Assembly: GCF_022538185.1 (NCBI RefSeq) | Contig: NZ_JAKYXC010000002.1 | Span: forward strand, 124,001-188,000 | DNA length: 64,000 nt | Origin: Microbacterium sp. CFH 31415 | Lineage (GTDB): Bacteria > Actinomycetota > Actinomycetes > Actinomycetales > Microbacteriaceae | Direction of reading: 5' to 3' | Part shown: one piece after another, positions 1-8,564 of the stretch | How the letters are laid out: each line of letters opens with the position of its first letter | Position numbering within the stretch: the first letter of the stretch is position 1 | Notes under the pieces: generated by a model | What the model saw: only the letters and a program-made list of their open reading frames with translations | Database searches by the model: none | What the model was told of the DNA's origin: nothing | Position numbers and translations under genes: made by a program

Positions 1-631
1 GCTTCGAATCGTTGGAAGGAACGTGATCGGCGCCGAGGAGGAGGATGTTGTAATAGCCGTCGGACGGCTCGACGGAGGGACCGCTCGCGCCGAAGATCGC
101 GCCGAGCGTCTCGCGTGTGGTGCCGGCCACGTTCGCTCCGTACGCCGCAGTTCCGCAGGCCAGAACGAGAAGGACGACGGATGCCGCGGCGATGCCGAAC
201 CGTGCGCGTCGTCCGGTCCGCACCAGGCGCACGAGGCGCAGAGTGTCGACCGTGAGGATGAGCCACAGCACGGCGTAAGCGATGAGCAGCCCCTGGGCGA
301 GGAGCAGGACGAACCAGTTCGTGCCGATCGCCAGCACCACCGACCGCGCCAGCAGCGCTCCCAGCGCGGCGGCGATCGCGAGCGCCCACATGACCAGAGT
401 CGCGACGATCCCGACGCGTCCCAGACGGCGGTTCCCCGCGAGCACCTGTGCCGAGCCGGGGACCAGGAAGTTCAGGACGACCAGCCACCATCCGCGCCGC
501 GTCATCACGGCTCGGGACGAGGCATCCGGAAACCGCATCGGTCGTTCCTGGGTGAGCGGCGCGGACTTCCGAGGCGCGGCCGGCGCGGCGGCGCCCTGCA
601 GCCGTCTGGGCTCGGCGGTGGACACACTCAC
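1..631 (-). CDS. LCP (LytR-CpsA-Psr) family cell-wall protein, N-terminal part
   Basis: Reading leftward from a GTG at 631 the frame stays open to the window edge (about 210 codons; the catalytic core lies outside). The visible part has a basic cytoplasmic N-terminus, then hydrophobic stretches (LVVLNFLVPGSAQVLAG; a long helix near residues 70-90; NWFVLLLAQGLLIAYAVLW; a further helix near 145-160), and finally the start of the LCP fold, YYNILLLGAD, close to residue 200. Members transfer glycopolymers to peptidoglycan outside the membrane. The several membrane segments before the LCP domain, instead of one, are a form I associate with Microbacteriaceae. The start is uncertain: an internal GTG two codons later is also possible and no strong ribosome binding site is seen. 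Confidence 0.82.
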   Translation of the reverse strand, partial: MSVSTAEPRRLQGAAAPAAPRKSAPLTQERPMRFPDASSRAVMTRRGWWLVVLNFLVPGSAQVLAGNRRLGRVGIVATLVMWALAIAAALGALLARSVVLAIGTNWFVLLLAQGLLIAYAVLWLILTVDTLRLVRLVRTGRRARFGIAAASVVLLVLACGTAAYGANVAGTTRETLGAIFGASGPSVEPSDGYYNILLLGADHVPSNDSK

Positions 632-739
632 GCCCTCAGGGTAGGCACGGGTCACGGCCTATCCCTGTAATGGCACGGTGTATCGCCGACGTCGTGCCGA
701 GCGAGTGGAGCGGTGGCGTGGATGCGTGCCGCGGGGTCG

Positions 740-802
740 GCGCTGTCGTTTCCTGCATTCGCGCCCGCGTGGACCGGCAACGGATGCAGGAAACGACAGC
801 GC
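740..802. repeat. perfect 19-bp inverted repeat (REP-like hairpin)
   Basis: Positions 740-758 and 784-802 are exact reverse complements (arm core CTGTCGTTTCCTGCAT), separated by 25 bases whose ends can extend the stem with a G-T wobble and two more pairs. It lies in the 230-bp gene-free gap between the LCP gene and tRNA-Gly, in which I see nothing else. No T-run follows, so it is not a classic terminator; a REP or MITE remnant is the better guess. Confidence 0.8.
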
Positions 803-861
803 AGCCGGCGGCGTTACGTCAAAAGCCCTCTCGCGCGGGCCGGGGCCGCCCGAGAGGGCTG

Positions 862-935
862 TGGAGGGGATGACGGGAATCGAACCCGCACCATCAGTTT
901 GGAAGACTGAGGCTCTACCATTGAGCTACATCCCC
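862..935 (-). tRNA. tRNA-Gly (anticodon TCC)
   Basis: Cloverleaf on the minus strand: acceptor GGGGATG pairs with CATCCCC, D-arm AGCTCAATGGTAGAGC, anticodon stem TCAGT/ACTGA around loop CTTCCAA giving TCC, and T-arm with GGTTCGATTCC. The discriminator is T and CCA is encoded at 864-862. It reads GGA/GGG glycine codons. Confidence 0.97.
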
Positions 936-1034
936 GTGCGCCCGCTGACGGGCACCGACCAATCGTAGTACATGGTGGCCGTCATCCCGCTCCCCAGGTC
1001 AGCCCGACGCGCGGCAGAGCGGAGGGAGCCGATC

Positions 1035-1412
1035 ATGGCACGCACGGGCCGAGAGGTCGTCGAAGCGCTCATCGCCACGCTGAATGCGGGCGACGTCGGC
1101 GGAATGGACGACCTGTTCCACGAGGACGCGGTGATGGAGTGGCCGCAGTCGGGGGAGCGCATCGTGGGCGGCGACAATCGCCGCGCTGTGTACACGCGAT
1201 TCCCCCAGCTGCCGGCGATCTCGCTGCGGAGGCTGATCGGCGACGGCGATGTGTGGGTCGCTCAAGCCGACCTCGACTACGGCGACGGCGATCCGTACCA
1301 GTCGATCTTCATCTTCGAGCTGCGCGACGGCCGCATCGCTCAGGAGACCGCGTACTGGACGAAGCCGTTCCCGGCTCCCGACTGGCGTGCCGAGTGGGTC
1401 GAGCGCATGTAG
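1035..1412 (+). CDS. NTF2-like / SnoaL-like family protein
   Basis: A 125-residue single-domain protein. The pattern EALNAG-type N-terminus (VVEALIATLNAGDVGGMDDLF), HEDAVMEWPQSGE, a middle with DLDYGDGDPYQSIFIFELRDGRI and a final ETAYWTKPF is the usual layout of small SnoaL-like proteins of the NTF2 cone fold. These include isomerases, hydrolases and non-catalytic binding proteins, so no reaction can be assigned. ATG 1035 is chosen because GGAGGGAG lies 7 bases upstream; a longer reading from 972 has no such site and would start inside the tRNA promoter region. It stands alone between two oppositely oriented tRNA genes. Confidence 0.8.
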   Translation: MARTGREVVEALIATLNAGDVGGMDDLFHEDAVMEWPQSGERIVGGDNRRAVYTRFPQLPAISLRRLIGDGDVWVAQADLDYGDGDPYQSIFIFELRDGRIAQETAYWTKPFPAPDWRAEWVERM

Positions 1413-1497
1413 CCCGAGCGGCGCGCGCAGGCGACTGCCGGGCGGGTCGGCTAGACTTCTCGGGGCCGAATGGCGCACGCGTGCGTGCGAACCCGCC

Positions 1498-1571
1498 CGG
1501 GGCGTAGCTCAGCTTGGTAGAGCGCCCGCTTTGGGAGCGGGAGGCCGCAGGTTCAAATCCTGTCGCCCCGA
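1498..1571 (+). tRNA. tRNA-Pro (anticodon TGG)
   Basis: Acceptor CGGGGCG pairs with CGCCCCG; D-arm AGCTCAGCTTGGTAGAGC; anticodon stem CCCGC/GCGGG with loop TTTGGGA giving TGG; T-arm GGTTCAAATCC. Discriminator A at 1571 is followed by CAT, so CCA is not encoded and must be added. A TAGACT hexamer at 1452-1457 may be its -10 element. The tRNA-Pro to tig neighbourhood is common in actinobacteria. Confidence 0.97.
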
Positions 1572-1652
1572 CATCACGGCCCCTCACAGAATTCCGACCC
1601 AGACCTTCAGCCGCGCATGCGCGCGCGGTCCGATAGAGGAGAACGAACAAGC

Positions 1653-3086
1653 ATGGTGAACAGCACCGTCGAGAAGCTCAGCCCGACCCGGGTGAAGCTG
1701 CACATCACGGTCACGCCCGACGAGCTCAAGCCGTCGATCGCGCACGCGTACGAGCACATCGCTCAGGACGTCCAGATCCCCGGCTTCCGCAAGGGCAAGG
1801 TCCCCGCACCGATCATCGACCAGCGCATCGGGCGCGGCGCGGTGCTCGAGCACGCCGTCAGCGAGGGGCTCGACACGTTCTACCGCCAGGCCGTCGAGTC
1901 CAACGAACTCCGCGTCCTCGGCCGTCCGAGCGCCGAGGTCACCGAATGGCCGGCCGAGAAGGACTTCTCGGGCGACCTCAAGGTCGAGGTCGAGGTGGAT
2001 GTCCGCCCCGACTTCGAGCTGCCCGCGTTCGAGGGCACCACGGTCGAGGTCGACGCGATCGAGGTCGACGAGAGCGCCATCGACGAGGAGCTCGACCGTC
2101 TGCGCAGCCGCTTCGGCACGCTCGTGACCGTCGACCGCCCGGCCGCCACGGGTGACTTCGTCGAGCTCGACCTCGTCGCCACGATCGAGGGCGCCGAGAT
2201 CGACCGCGCCGAGGGCGTCTCGTACGAGGTCGGCTCGGGCGAACTGCTCGAGGGCATCGACGAGGCCATCGACTCGCTGACCGCCGGCGAAGAGACCACC
2301 TTCCGCTCGAAGCTCGTCGGCGGCGACCACGCCGGCGAGGAGGCCGAGGTCTCGGTCGTCGTGAAGTCCGTCAAGGAGCGCGAGCTTCCCGAGGCCGACG
2401 ACGACTTCGCCCAGATCGCCAGCGAATTCGACACCATCGGCGAGCTGCGTGACAGCCTCAAGGACCGCGTCGGCGAGCAGTCGGTGTTCACGCAGGGCTC
2501 GGCCGCGCGCGACAAGCTCATCGAGCAGCTTCTCGAGCAGGTCGAGATCCCGGTTCCCGCCCAGCTCATCGAGGACGAGGTGCACACCCACCTCGAGGGC
2601 GAGGGCCGCCTCGAGGACGACGTGCACCGCGCCGAGGTCGCCGAGGCCAGCGAGAAGCAGTTCAAGACGCAGATGCTCCTCGACAAGATCGCCGAGCAGG
2701 TCAACGTGCAGGTCTCGCAGGACGAGCTCACGCAGTACCTCGTGCAGTCCGCCGCCCAGTACGGCATGGCTCCGCAGGACTTCGTCAACGCGCTGCAGCA
2801 GGGCAACCAGCTGCCCGCGATGATCGGCGAGGTCGCCCGCAACAAGGCCCTCGCGATCGCGCTCGGCAAGGTCAACGTTGTCGACACGAACGGCAAGACC
2901 GTCGACCTCACCGGCTTCGTCGCCGTCGAGGATGAGGCCGAGGCTGAGGAAGAGGTCGTGGAGGAGGCACAGGAGATCGCGGATGCCGCGGCCGACGCCG
3001 ACGCCGTGATCGAGGCCGAAGAGGCCGAGAAGCCCGCCAAGAAGAAGGCGCCGACCAAGAAGAAGGCCGCTGCCGACAAGGAGTGA
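1653..3086 (+). CDS. tig: trigger factor, ribosome-bound chaperone and peptidyl-prolyl isomerase
   Basis: A 477-residue protein. The ribosome-docking signature GFRKGKVP is at residues 44-51 in the N-terminal domain. An FKBP-type isomerase domain follows (about 150-245, with DFVELDL and [10 protein letters not shown]), then the helical C-terminal chaperone cradle. The tail is acidic ([10 protein letters not shown]) and ends in a lysine-rich stretch, typical of actinobacterial trigger factors. ATG 1653 is preferred over an in-frame ATG at 1617 because AGAGGAG lies just before it and MVNSTVEKL is the family start. It lies directly after tRNA-Pro and is first in a quality-control block with clpP1, clpP2 and clpX; a hairpin at 3107-3136 separates it from the next gene. 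Confidence 0.97.
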   Translation: MVNSTVEKLSPTRVKLHITVTPDELKPSIAHAYEHIAQDVQIPGFRKGKVPAPIIDQRIGRGAVLEHAVSEGLDTFYRQAVESNELRVLGRPSAEVTEWPAEKDFSGDLKVEVEVDVRPDFELPAFEGTTVEVDAIEVDESAIDEELDRLRSRFGTLVTVDRPAATGDFVELDLVATIEGAEIDRAEGVSYEVGSGELLEGIDEAIDSLTAGEETTFRSKLVGGDHAGEEAEVSVVVKSVKERELPEADDDFAQIASEFDTIGELRDSLKDRVGEQSVFTQGSAARDKLIEQLLEQVEIPVPAQLIEDEVHTHLEGEGRLEDDVHRAEVAEASEKQFKTQMLLDKIAEQVNVQVSQDELTQYLVQSAAQYGMAPQDFVNALQQGNQLPAMIGEVARNKALAIALGKVNVVDTNGKTVDLTGFVAVEDEAEAEEEVVEEAQEIADAAADADAVIEAEEAEKPAKKKAPTKKKAAADKE

Positions 3087-3106
3087 TCGCTGCATCGCAG
3101 TGAAAC

Positions 3107-3136
3107 GGGGGACGGATGCCGCGGCATCCGTCCCCC
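3107..3136 (+). terminator. 30-bp perfect palindrome, probable terminator of tig
   Basis: 3107-3121 and 3122-3136 are exact reverse complements, GGGGGACGGATGCCG against CGGCATCCGTCCCCC, followed by TCTCTGTC. The stem is very GC-rich; no real T-run, as usual in actinobacteria. It contains the over-represented decamer CGGATGCCGC in both orientations. Confidence 0.75.
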
Positions 3137-3158
3137 TCTCTGTCAGAGAAGGATGACG

Positions 3159-3647
3159 ATGACCGACTGGAACGACCGGGTCGCGGCGGTGTGGGCCGAC
3201 GAGGGACTGGACGACGCGGAGCGGGTGCGGCTGATCGACGAGCTCGCCGCCGAGCGGGATGAGGACGACGGGCGTGCGCTGTTCGAGCGGGCGGGCGCCC
3301 GGGACTCGGCCGGGCTCGAGGCCGAGGCCGAGCCGCTGTACCGGGCGGCGCTCGAGGCAGGCCTCGACGACGAGCTGCGCACACAGGCGGTCATCCAGCT
3401 CGCGAGCACGATCCGGAATCTCGGCGAGCTCGACGAGGCGCTCGACCTGCTGCGCGCGGAGTACGAGCGTGACCCCGGCGCGCCGCTGCGCGACGCGGCC
3501 GCGGCCTTCTACGCCCTCGCGCTGGTGTCATCGGGGGAGGCCGTGCGCGCAGCATCCGTCGCTCTCACGGCACTCGCGCCGCACCTGCCGCGCTACACCC
3601 GCTCGGTCGCCGCGTACGCGCGCGATCTCATCGACCCACAGGACTGA
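3159..3647 (+). CDS. TPR-containing protein of unknown role
   Basis: A 162-residue, alpha-helical, acidic protein with tetratricopeptide-like helices: [26 protein letters not shown], then [32 protein letters not shown], then a third pair around [21 protein letters not shown]. Such proteins are binding scaffolds; no partner is evident. GAAGG ends directly at the ATG at 3153, so the second ATG at 3159, six bases downstream of that site, is chosen. The same small TPR gene lies between tig and clpP in related actinobacteria as I recall, which hints at a proteostasis link, but that is inference. Confidence 0.8.
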   Translation: MTDWNDRVAAVWADEGLDDAERVRLIDELAAERDEDDGRALFERAGARDSAGLEAEAEPLYRAALEAGLDDELRTQAVIQLASTIRNLGELDEALDLLRAEYERDPGAPLRDAAAAFYALALVSSGEAVRAASVALTALAPHLPRYTRSVAAYARDLIDPQD

Positions 3648-3727
3648 TCTGCCCAGGGCGAACACGGGCGGGTCGCCCGCAGCGCGCCGGTAGATTCGAT
3701 GGCACGACCACGGAATCAGGAGTACAC

Positions 3728-4312
3728 ATGGCCGAACCACTTGTCGCGACGAGCGTCTTCGACAGGCTGCTGAAGGACCGCATCATCTGGCTCGGGTCGG
3801 AGGTGCGCGACGAGAACGCGAACGAGATCTGCGCGAAGATCCTCCTGCTCGCCGCCGAGGACTCCGAGAAGGACATCTACCTCTACATCAACTCGCCCGG
3901 CGGATCGATCACGGCCGGCATGGCGATCTACGACACGATGCAGTTCGTGCCGAACGACATCGTCACCGTCGGCATCGGCATGGCCGCCTCGATGGGCCAG
4001 CTCCTCCTCACGGCGGGCACCAAGGGCAAGCGGTACATCACGCCGAACGCGCGCGTGCTGCTGCACCAGCCCCACGGCGGCTTCGGCGGCACGGCGAGCG
4101 ACATCCAGACCCAGGCGCAGCTGATCCTCGACATGAAGAAGCGCCTCGCCGAGATCACGGCGGCGCAGACGGGCAAGTCCGTCGAGCAGATCAACGCCGA
4201 CGGCGACCGCGACCGCTGGTTCAGCGCCGACGAGGCCCTCGAGTACGGGTTCGTCGACCACATCCGCGAGTCCGCGACCGACGTCATCGGCGGCGGCGGA
4301 ACCGCCAACTGA
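3728..4312 (+). CDS. clpP1: ATP-dependent Clp protease proteolytic subunit 1
   Basis: A 194-residue serine peptidase. The triad is visible: Ser88 in GMAASMGQ, His113 in LLHQPHGG, and Asp162 in GDRDRWF. The oxyanion-loop motif SPGGSITAG is present. It would assemble with ClpP2 into the mixed tetradecamer found in actinobacteria and degrade proteins unfolded by ClpX or ClpC. AGGAG sits 9 bases before ATG 3728. The next gene, clpP2, starts 32 bases downstream, so the two are surely cotranscribed. A TAGATT at 3691-3696 may be the -10 of the promoter. Confidence 0.97.
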   Translation: MAEPLVATSVFDRLLKDRIIWLGSEVRDENANEICAKILLLAAEDSEKDIYLYINSPGGSITAGMAIYDTMQFVPNDIVTVGIGMAASMGQLLLTAGTKGKRYITPNARVLLHQPHGGFGGTASDIQTQAQLILDMKKRLAEITAAQTGKSVEQINADGDRDRWFSADEALEYGFVDHIRESATDVIGGGGTAN

Positions 4313-4344
4313 GCGCACCGAAGGCGAAAGAGAGAGAACCCGCA

Positions 4345-5016
4345 ATGCAGACCCCCACCTTCGGACCCAGCGCCCCGCAAGGGCTCCAGATGCCCGGCAG
4401 CCGCTACGTCCTCCCGCAGTTCGAGGAGCGCACGGCCTACGGCTACAAGCGCCAGGATCCCTACAACAAGCTCTTCGAGGACCGCGTGATCTTCCTCGGC
4501 GTTCAGGTCGACGACGCGTCGGCCGACGATGTCATGGCCCAGCTGCTCGTGCTCGAGAGCCAGGACCCCGATCGCGACATCATCATGTACATCAACTCGC
4601 CCGGCGGCTCGTTCACGGCCATGACTGCGATCTACGACACGATGCAGTACGTCTCGCCGCAGATCCAGACCGTGGTGCTGGGTCAGGCGGCCTCCGCCGC
4701 CGCCGTGCTGCTCGCGGCCGGTGCGCCCGGCAAGCGTCTCGCGCTGCCCAACGCCCGCATCCTGATCCACCAGCCCGCGATGGGCGAGGCGGGCCACGGG
4801 CAGGCGAGCGACATCGAGATCCAGGCACAGGAGATCATGCGCATGCGCACCTGGCTCGAGGAGACGCTGTCGAAGCACTCGAACAAGACCGTCGCAGAGG
4901 TCAACAAGGACATCGATCGCGACAAGATCCTGGGCGCCGAGGAGGCTCTCGCCTACGGTCTGGTCGACCAGGTGCTCACGACCCGCAAGCGCACCCCCGC
5001 CGCACTGACGAAGTAG
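4345..5016 (+). CDS. clpP2: ATP-dependent Clp protease proteolytic subunit 2
   Basis: A 223-residue paralogue of the preceding gene with a longer N-terminal extension (about 35 residues before [13 protein letters not shown]), as is usual for ClpP2. Triad: Ser117 in GQAASAAA, His142 in LIHQPAM, Asp193 in DIDRDKIL. Actinobacterial ClpP1 and ClpP2 each form heptameric rings that are active only together; only ClpP2 normally docks ClpX/ClpC, which is family knowledge and not visible here. Ribosome site AGAGAGA precedes ATG 4345. Confidence 0.97.
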   Translation: MQTPTFGPSAPQGLQMPGSRYVLPQFEERTAYGYKRQDPYNKLFEDRVIFLGVQVDDASADDVMAQLLVLESQDPDRDIIMYINSPGGSFTAMTAIYDTMQYVSPQIQTVVLGQAASAAAVLLAAGAPGKRLALPNARILIHQPAMGEAGHGQASDIEIQAQEIMRMRTWLEETLSKHSNKTVAEVNKDIDRDKILGAEEALAYGLVDQVLTTRKRTPAALTK

Positions 5017-5030
5017 AGCGGATGCCGCGC

Positions 5031-5066
5031 AGCCCCGTCTCCCCGCATGCCCGGGGTGGCGGGGCT
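5031..5066 (+). terminator. hairpin after clpP2
   Basis: AGCCCCG at 5031-5037 pairs with CGGGGCT at 5060-5066; an inner CCCCG/CGGGG-type pairing is also possible. TTCGC follows. It would end or attenuate the clpP1P2 transcript before clpX. Confidence 0.55.
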
Positions 5067-5188
5067 TCGCTGTGGGCGGACGCCGCATCCTCCACAACGC
5101 GTGTCGCAATCCCGCCGCATGTCGGCTCGAACGATTAGGCTCGGAGGACAGCCAGGGGTCTGCCCCCGGCGCGACGAGGAGGAGCCGC

Positions 5189-6457
5189 ATGGCACGCATC
5201 GGTGAGAGCGCCGACCTGTTCAAGTGCTCCTTCTGCGGCAAGAGCCAGAAGCAGGTGCAGCAGTTGATCGCCGGCCCCGGCGTCTACATCTGCGACGAGT
5301 GCGTCGAGCTGTGCAACGAGATCATCGAAGAGCGCATGGCCGAGTCGTCCTCGGGTGTGGTGACCGACTTCGACCTCCCGAAGCCACGTGAGATCTTCGG
5401 CTTCCTCGAGGAGTACGTCGTCGGGCAGCAGGCCGCCAAGCGGGCGCTCTCCGTGGCGGTGTACAACCACTACAAGCGCGTGCGCGCGCACGGTACGATC
5501 CAGTCGGCCGAGCAGCGCGCCGACGAGATCGAGATCGCCAAGAGCAACATCCTGCTGCTGGGCCCGACGGGCTGCGGCAAGACCTACCTCGCTCAGACCC
5601 TCGCGAAGCGCCTCAACGTGCCGTTCGCGGTCGCCGATGCCACCGCTCTCACCGAGGCCGGCTACGTCGGCGAAGACGTCGAGAACATCCTCCTCAAGCT
5701 CCTGCAGGCCGCCGACTTCGACACGAAGCGCGCCGAGACCGGCATCATCTACATCGATGAGGTCGACAAGATCGCCCGCAAGGCGGAGAATCCGTCGATC
5801 ACGCGCGACGTCTCCGGAGAAGGCGTGCAGCAGGCGCTGCTGAAGATCCTCGAGGGCACGGTCGCCTCGGTTCCGCCGCAGGGCGGGCGCAAGCATCCGC
5901 ACCAGGAGTTCATCCAGATCGACACCACGAACGTGCTGTTCATCGTCGCCGGTGCATTCGCGGGCCTCGAAGACATCATCTCCGCGCGCGTCGGCAAGCA
6001 CGGCATCGGCTTCGGCGCACCGCTGCACAACAAGGGCGACGACCTGAGCCTCTTCAGCGAAGTGCGACCCGAAGACCTGCACAAGTTCGGTCTCATCCCC
6101 GAGTTCATCGGCCGTCTTCCCGTGGTCGCGTCGGTGTCACCGCTCGACCGCGAGGCGCTCATGGAGATCCTGACCGAGCCGAAGAACGCCCTGGTCAAGC
6201 AGTACCATCGCATGTTCGAGCTCGACGGAGTCACGCTCGAGTTCGACACCGAGGCGCTCGAGGCGATCGCCGACCTCGCTGTGGAGCGCAAGACGGGCGC
6301 CCGCGGACTCCGCGCGATCCTCGAAGACGTGCTCGGACCGATCATGTTCGAGATCCCCTCCACCGACGATGTCGACAAGGTGATCGTCACGCGCGCCTCC
6401 GTCGAGGAGAGTGCGCCCCCGACGCTGGTGCTGCGCGAGAAGCGCAAGAGCGCCTGA
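5189..6457 (+). CDS. clpX: Clp protease ATPase subunit ClpX
   Basis: A 422-residue AAA+ unfoldase. The N-terminal zinc-binding domain has Cys13, Cys16, Cys35 and Cys38 (CSFC...CDEC). Walker A GPTGCGKT spans 125-132; Walker B is in [11 protein letters not shown]; the ClpP-binding loop lies in the segment following the zinc-less large domain near [10 protein letters not shown]; sensor residues follow in [16 protein letters not shown] 5189 is preceded by GAGGAGGAG at good distance, so an in-frame GTG-type extension from 5072 is rejected. It unfolds ssrA-tagged and other substrates into ClpP1P2. The 172-bp gap from clpP2 suggests it can have its own promoter. Confidence 0.97.
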   Translation: MARIGESADLFKCSFCGKSQKQVQQLIAGPGVYICDECVELCNEIIEERMAESSSGVVTDFDLPKPREIFGFLEEYVVGQQAAKRALSVAVYNHYKRVRAHGTIQSAEQRADEIEIAKSNILLLGPTGCGKTYLAQTLAKRLNVPFAVADATALTEAGYVGEDVENILLKLLQAADFDTKRAETGIIYIDEVDKIARKAENPSITRDVSGEGVQQALLKILEGTVASVPPQGGRKHPHQEFIQIDTTNVLFIVAGAFAGLEDIISARVGKHGIGFGAPLHNKGDDLSLFSEVRPEDLHKFGLIPEFIGRLPVVASVSPLDREALMEILTEPKNALVKQYHRMFELDGVTLEFDTEALEAIADLAVERKTGARGLRAILEDVLGPIMFEIPSTDDVDKVIVTRASVEESAPPTLVLREKRKSA

Positions 6458-6486
6458 CCCGTCTGAAGCTGCCCATCGGTGCCCAG

Positions 6487-6512
6487 GTCGATGGCCCAAT
6501 CCGGCCATCGAC
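6487..6512 (+). terminator. 10-bp inverted repeat after clpX
   Basis: GTCGATGGCC at 6487-6496 and GGCCATCGAC at 6503-6512 are exact reverse complements around a 6-base loop, 30 bases after the clpX stop. No T-run follows, so a terminator or an operator for the next gene are both possible. Confidence 0.55.
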
Positions 6513-6566
6513 GATTGGCTGATTCGCGCGACGCGCCACCGGCGCCGCCGGCGATTGACTCGGGTC

Positions 6567-7436
6567 ATGACTGGACTCGTGTTCTCCACCCATCACGCCG
6601 CGGCTCTCTTCGGCCGCCCCGACGCCGGCTCTGCCGCGAGACTGGCGGGAACGGCGTCCGCGTCCCCGCCCCTGCCCGATTCGGTGTTCTCGATCGACGC
6701 GCGCCTGAACGGACCGCGGCACTCGGCGAACGGCGGGTACGCGGCGGGCATGATCGCGCGCCACGTCGACGCCGACACCGTCACGGTCGTGCTGCGACGA
6801 CCGGTGCCGCTGCGACGGCTGCTCGTCGCGCGCCCCGATGGCGAGGGCGGCGCCCGTGTCCTGTCCGGGCGACGCGTGGTCGCTGAAGCCCGCCCGGGTG
6901 TGCTGGCAGACACTGCGCTTCCCGCCGCGCCGTCGTTCGAGGAAGCGCTCATGGCTCGCGACGCGCACCCGCTCGCCGGGCTGCGGCATCCTCTCTCCGA
7001 CTGCGTCGTCTGCGGGCCGCGCCGTGCCGACGGCATGCACGTGACGCCCGGATTCGCACCTGGCCGCCCCGAACTGCTCACCGCCCCGTGGGTCGTGGAC
7101 GGCCGGGACTCGGTGGGCGGGGCGGCGCCGTTCCCCGCCGTGTGGGCCGCGATGGACTGCACGAGCTATCCCGCGGCGGCGTTGCGCGACCGTGAACTCT
7201 GCCTGCTCGGCACCATGACGGCGGAGGTCGAACGACGTCCGCGGGTGGGGGAGCAGCTGGTCGTCCACAGCTGGACACGCGCGCACGAGGGACGGCGCTA
7301 CGAGACGTCGGTCGCGCTGACGGATTCCGCGGGCGAGATCGTGGCGAGGGCGGACGCGACCTGGATCGCCCTGCGCCACCAGGGTCTGCACGCGCTGCGC
7401 ATGCGCCGCGGACACGGGGCGCGTGTTCCATACTGA
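6567..7436 (+). CDS. putative hotdog-fold (thioesterase-like) protein
   Basis: A 289-residue protein not firmly recognised. The middle contains HPLSDCVVCGPRRADGMHVTPG followed by a second half with VWAAMDCTSYPA, LLGTMTAEVERRPRVGEQLVVHSW and GRRYETSVALTDSAGEIVARADATWI. The latter reads like a hotdog-fold thioesterase (strand-rich ending with a short acyl-chain tunnel motif), and the whole could be a double hotdog. No catalytic residue can be named. ATG 6567 lacks a clear ribosome site; a GTG at 6684 (VFSIDARLNGP) is a credible later start. The next gene overlaps its end, so they form a pair. Confidence 0.6.
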   Translation: MTGLVFSTHHAAALFGRPDAGSAARLAGTASASPPLPDSVFSIDARLNGPRHSANGGYAAGMIARHVDADTVTVVLRRPVPLRRLLVARPDGEGGARVLSGRRVVAEARPGVLADTALPAAPSFEEALMARDAHPLAGLRHPLSDCVVCGPRRADGMHVTPGFAPGRPELLTAPWVVDGRDSVGGAAPFPAVWAAMDCTSYPAAALRDRELCLLGTMTAEVERRPRVGEQLVVHSWTRAHEGRRYETSVALTDSAGEIVARADATWIALRHQGLHALRMRRGHGARVPY

Positions 7437-8499
7437 TCAGGTGGACGGCACCTCGACGACGATCCGGCACACATGGTCGGGGGCCGACGACGTCGCCTGG
7501 ACCGAGCTCGGAGAGGGAGAGCCTCTCCTGCTCGGCGGCTGGTGGATGAGCCACCTCGTCCACGACCTCGAGTACCCGCCGATCCGCCACTTCGTCGAGA
7601 CGCTGGCCGGGAATCGGCGGGTGATCCGGATGGACCCACCCGGCACGGGGCTGACGCGGTCGCCGAGGGGTGCGATCGCGGTCGGGCGTCATGTCGACGC
7701 ACTCACCGCGGTCCTCGACGCCGCGGGCGTCGACGCGGCGACCGTGCTCGCGGGGTCGTCTGGCGCTCCCGTCGCGATCGAGTTGGCCGCGCGGTTTCCC
7801 GAGCGGGTGGATCGGATGATCCTCTCGGGCGCCTACCTGCGCGGCACCGACATCGCCCCGGAGGCCGACCGCGACGCCCTCGTCGATCTCGTGCGACGGA
7901 GTTGGGGCGTGGGCGGCAGGGTCATGTCGGACGTGTTCTTCCCCGCTGCGACACCCGACGAGCAGCATGCCTATCTGCGGCATCAGCGAGCGAGCGGATC
8001 GTCCGAGGCCGCCGCGGACGCGCTGGCCGAGGTCTACGCGATCAACGTGAGCGCGACCGCCGGTGCGGTGCGTGCACCGACCCTCGTGATGCACCGCCGC
8101 GGCGACCGCGCGATCCCGCTCGCGCTCGGAGCCGGCACGGCGGCGGCGATCCCCGGCGCGGAGCTGCGCATCCTCGACGGCAGCGCACACCACCCCTGGC
8201 ACGGCGACAGCCGCGCCCTGCTGCGCGAAGCACTCGCCTTCGCCGGCGCCGATCCTTCCGAGCTCGCTGCGATCCGAGCACCGGAGGAGCGCGGTGCGCC
8301 GCGCGGAGAGGGGCCGATCTCGGACCGCGAGCGTCAGGTTCTCGTGCTCGTCGCCCGCGGGCGCACCGACGCGCAGATCGCCGACGAGCTGTTCCTCAGC
8401 GTCCACACCATCCACCGCCACGTGGCGAACGCGCGGCAGAAGCTCGGGGTCTCCTCCCGCGCGGCGGCAGCCGCATGGGTCACGGCGCATCCGGACTGA
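7423..8499 (+). CDS. alpha/beta-hydrolase fused to LuxR-type HTH domain
   Basis: A 358-residue fusion. Residues about 25-285 are an alpha/beta hydrolase: oxyanion region LLLGGWWMSH, nucleophile Ser113 in the elbow AGSSGAP (the position after the usual G-x-S-x-G is Ala-Pro), acid near HRRGDRAIP and His in DGSAHHPWHGD. After a short linker, residues about 298-355 are a LuxR/GerE helix-turn-helix (ISDRERQVLVLVARGRTDAQIADELFLSVHTIHRHVANARQKL split over the domain). Such fusions occur in actinobacteria; the hydrolase may act as a ligand sensor. ATG 7423 overlaps the previous gene by 14 bases; GTG 7441 is the alternative start. Confidence 0.85.
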   Translation: MFHTDQVDGTSTTIRHTWSGADDVAWTELGEGEPLLLGGWWMSHLVHDLEYPPIRHFVETLAGNRRVIRMDPPGTGLTRSPRGAIAVGRHVDALTAVLDAAGVDAATVLAGSSGAPVAIELAARFPERVDRMILSGAYLRGTDIAPEADRDALVDLVRRSWGVGGRVMSDVFFPAATPDEQHAYLRHQRASGSSEAAADALAEVYAINVSATAGAVRAPTLVMHRRGDRAIPLALGAGTAAAIPGAELRILDGSAHHPWHGDSRALLREALAFAGADPSELAAIRAPEERGAPRGEGPISDRERQVLVLVARGRTDAQIADELFLSVHTIHRHVANARQKLGVSSRAAAAAWVTAHPD

Positions 8500-8509
8500 C
8501 CGCCGGTGC

Positions 8510-8564
8510 CGGCTGACCGCTCAGGCGCCGGCGCCGGCCGACCGTTCGGCTGACCGCTCAGGCG
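8510..8564. repeat. 18-bp direct repeat at the 3' end of dcp
   Basis: CGGCTGACCGCTCAGGCG occurs at 8510-8527 and again at 8547-8564. The second copy overlaps the dcp stop codon (TCA at 8558-8560), and the first copy lies in the short gap between the convergent genes. It reads as a small local duplication of the gene end. Confidence 0.8.

Noticed and set aside
23..644. Plus-strand frames at the left edge
   Set aside because: The minus strand reads an LCP-type membrane protein with correct hydrophobic segments; the plus frames are Arg/Gly/His-rich shadows.
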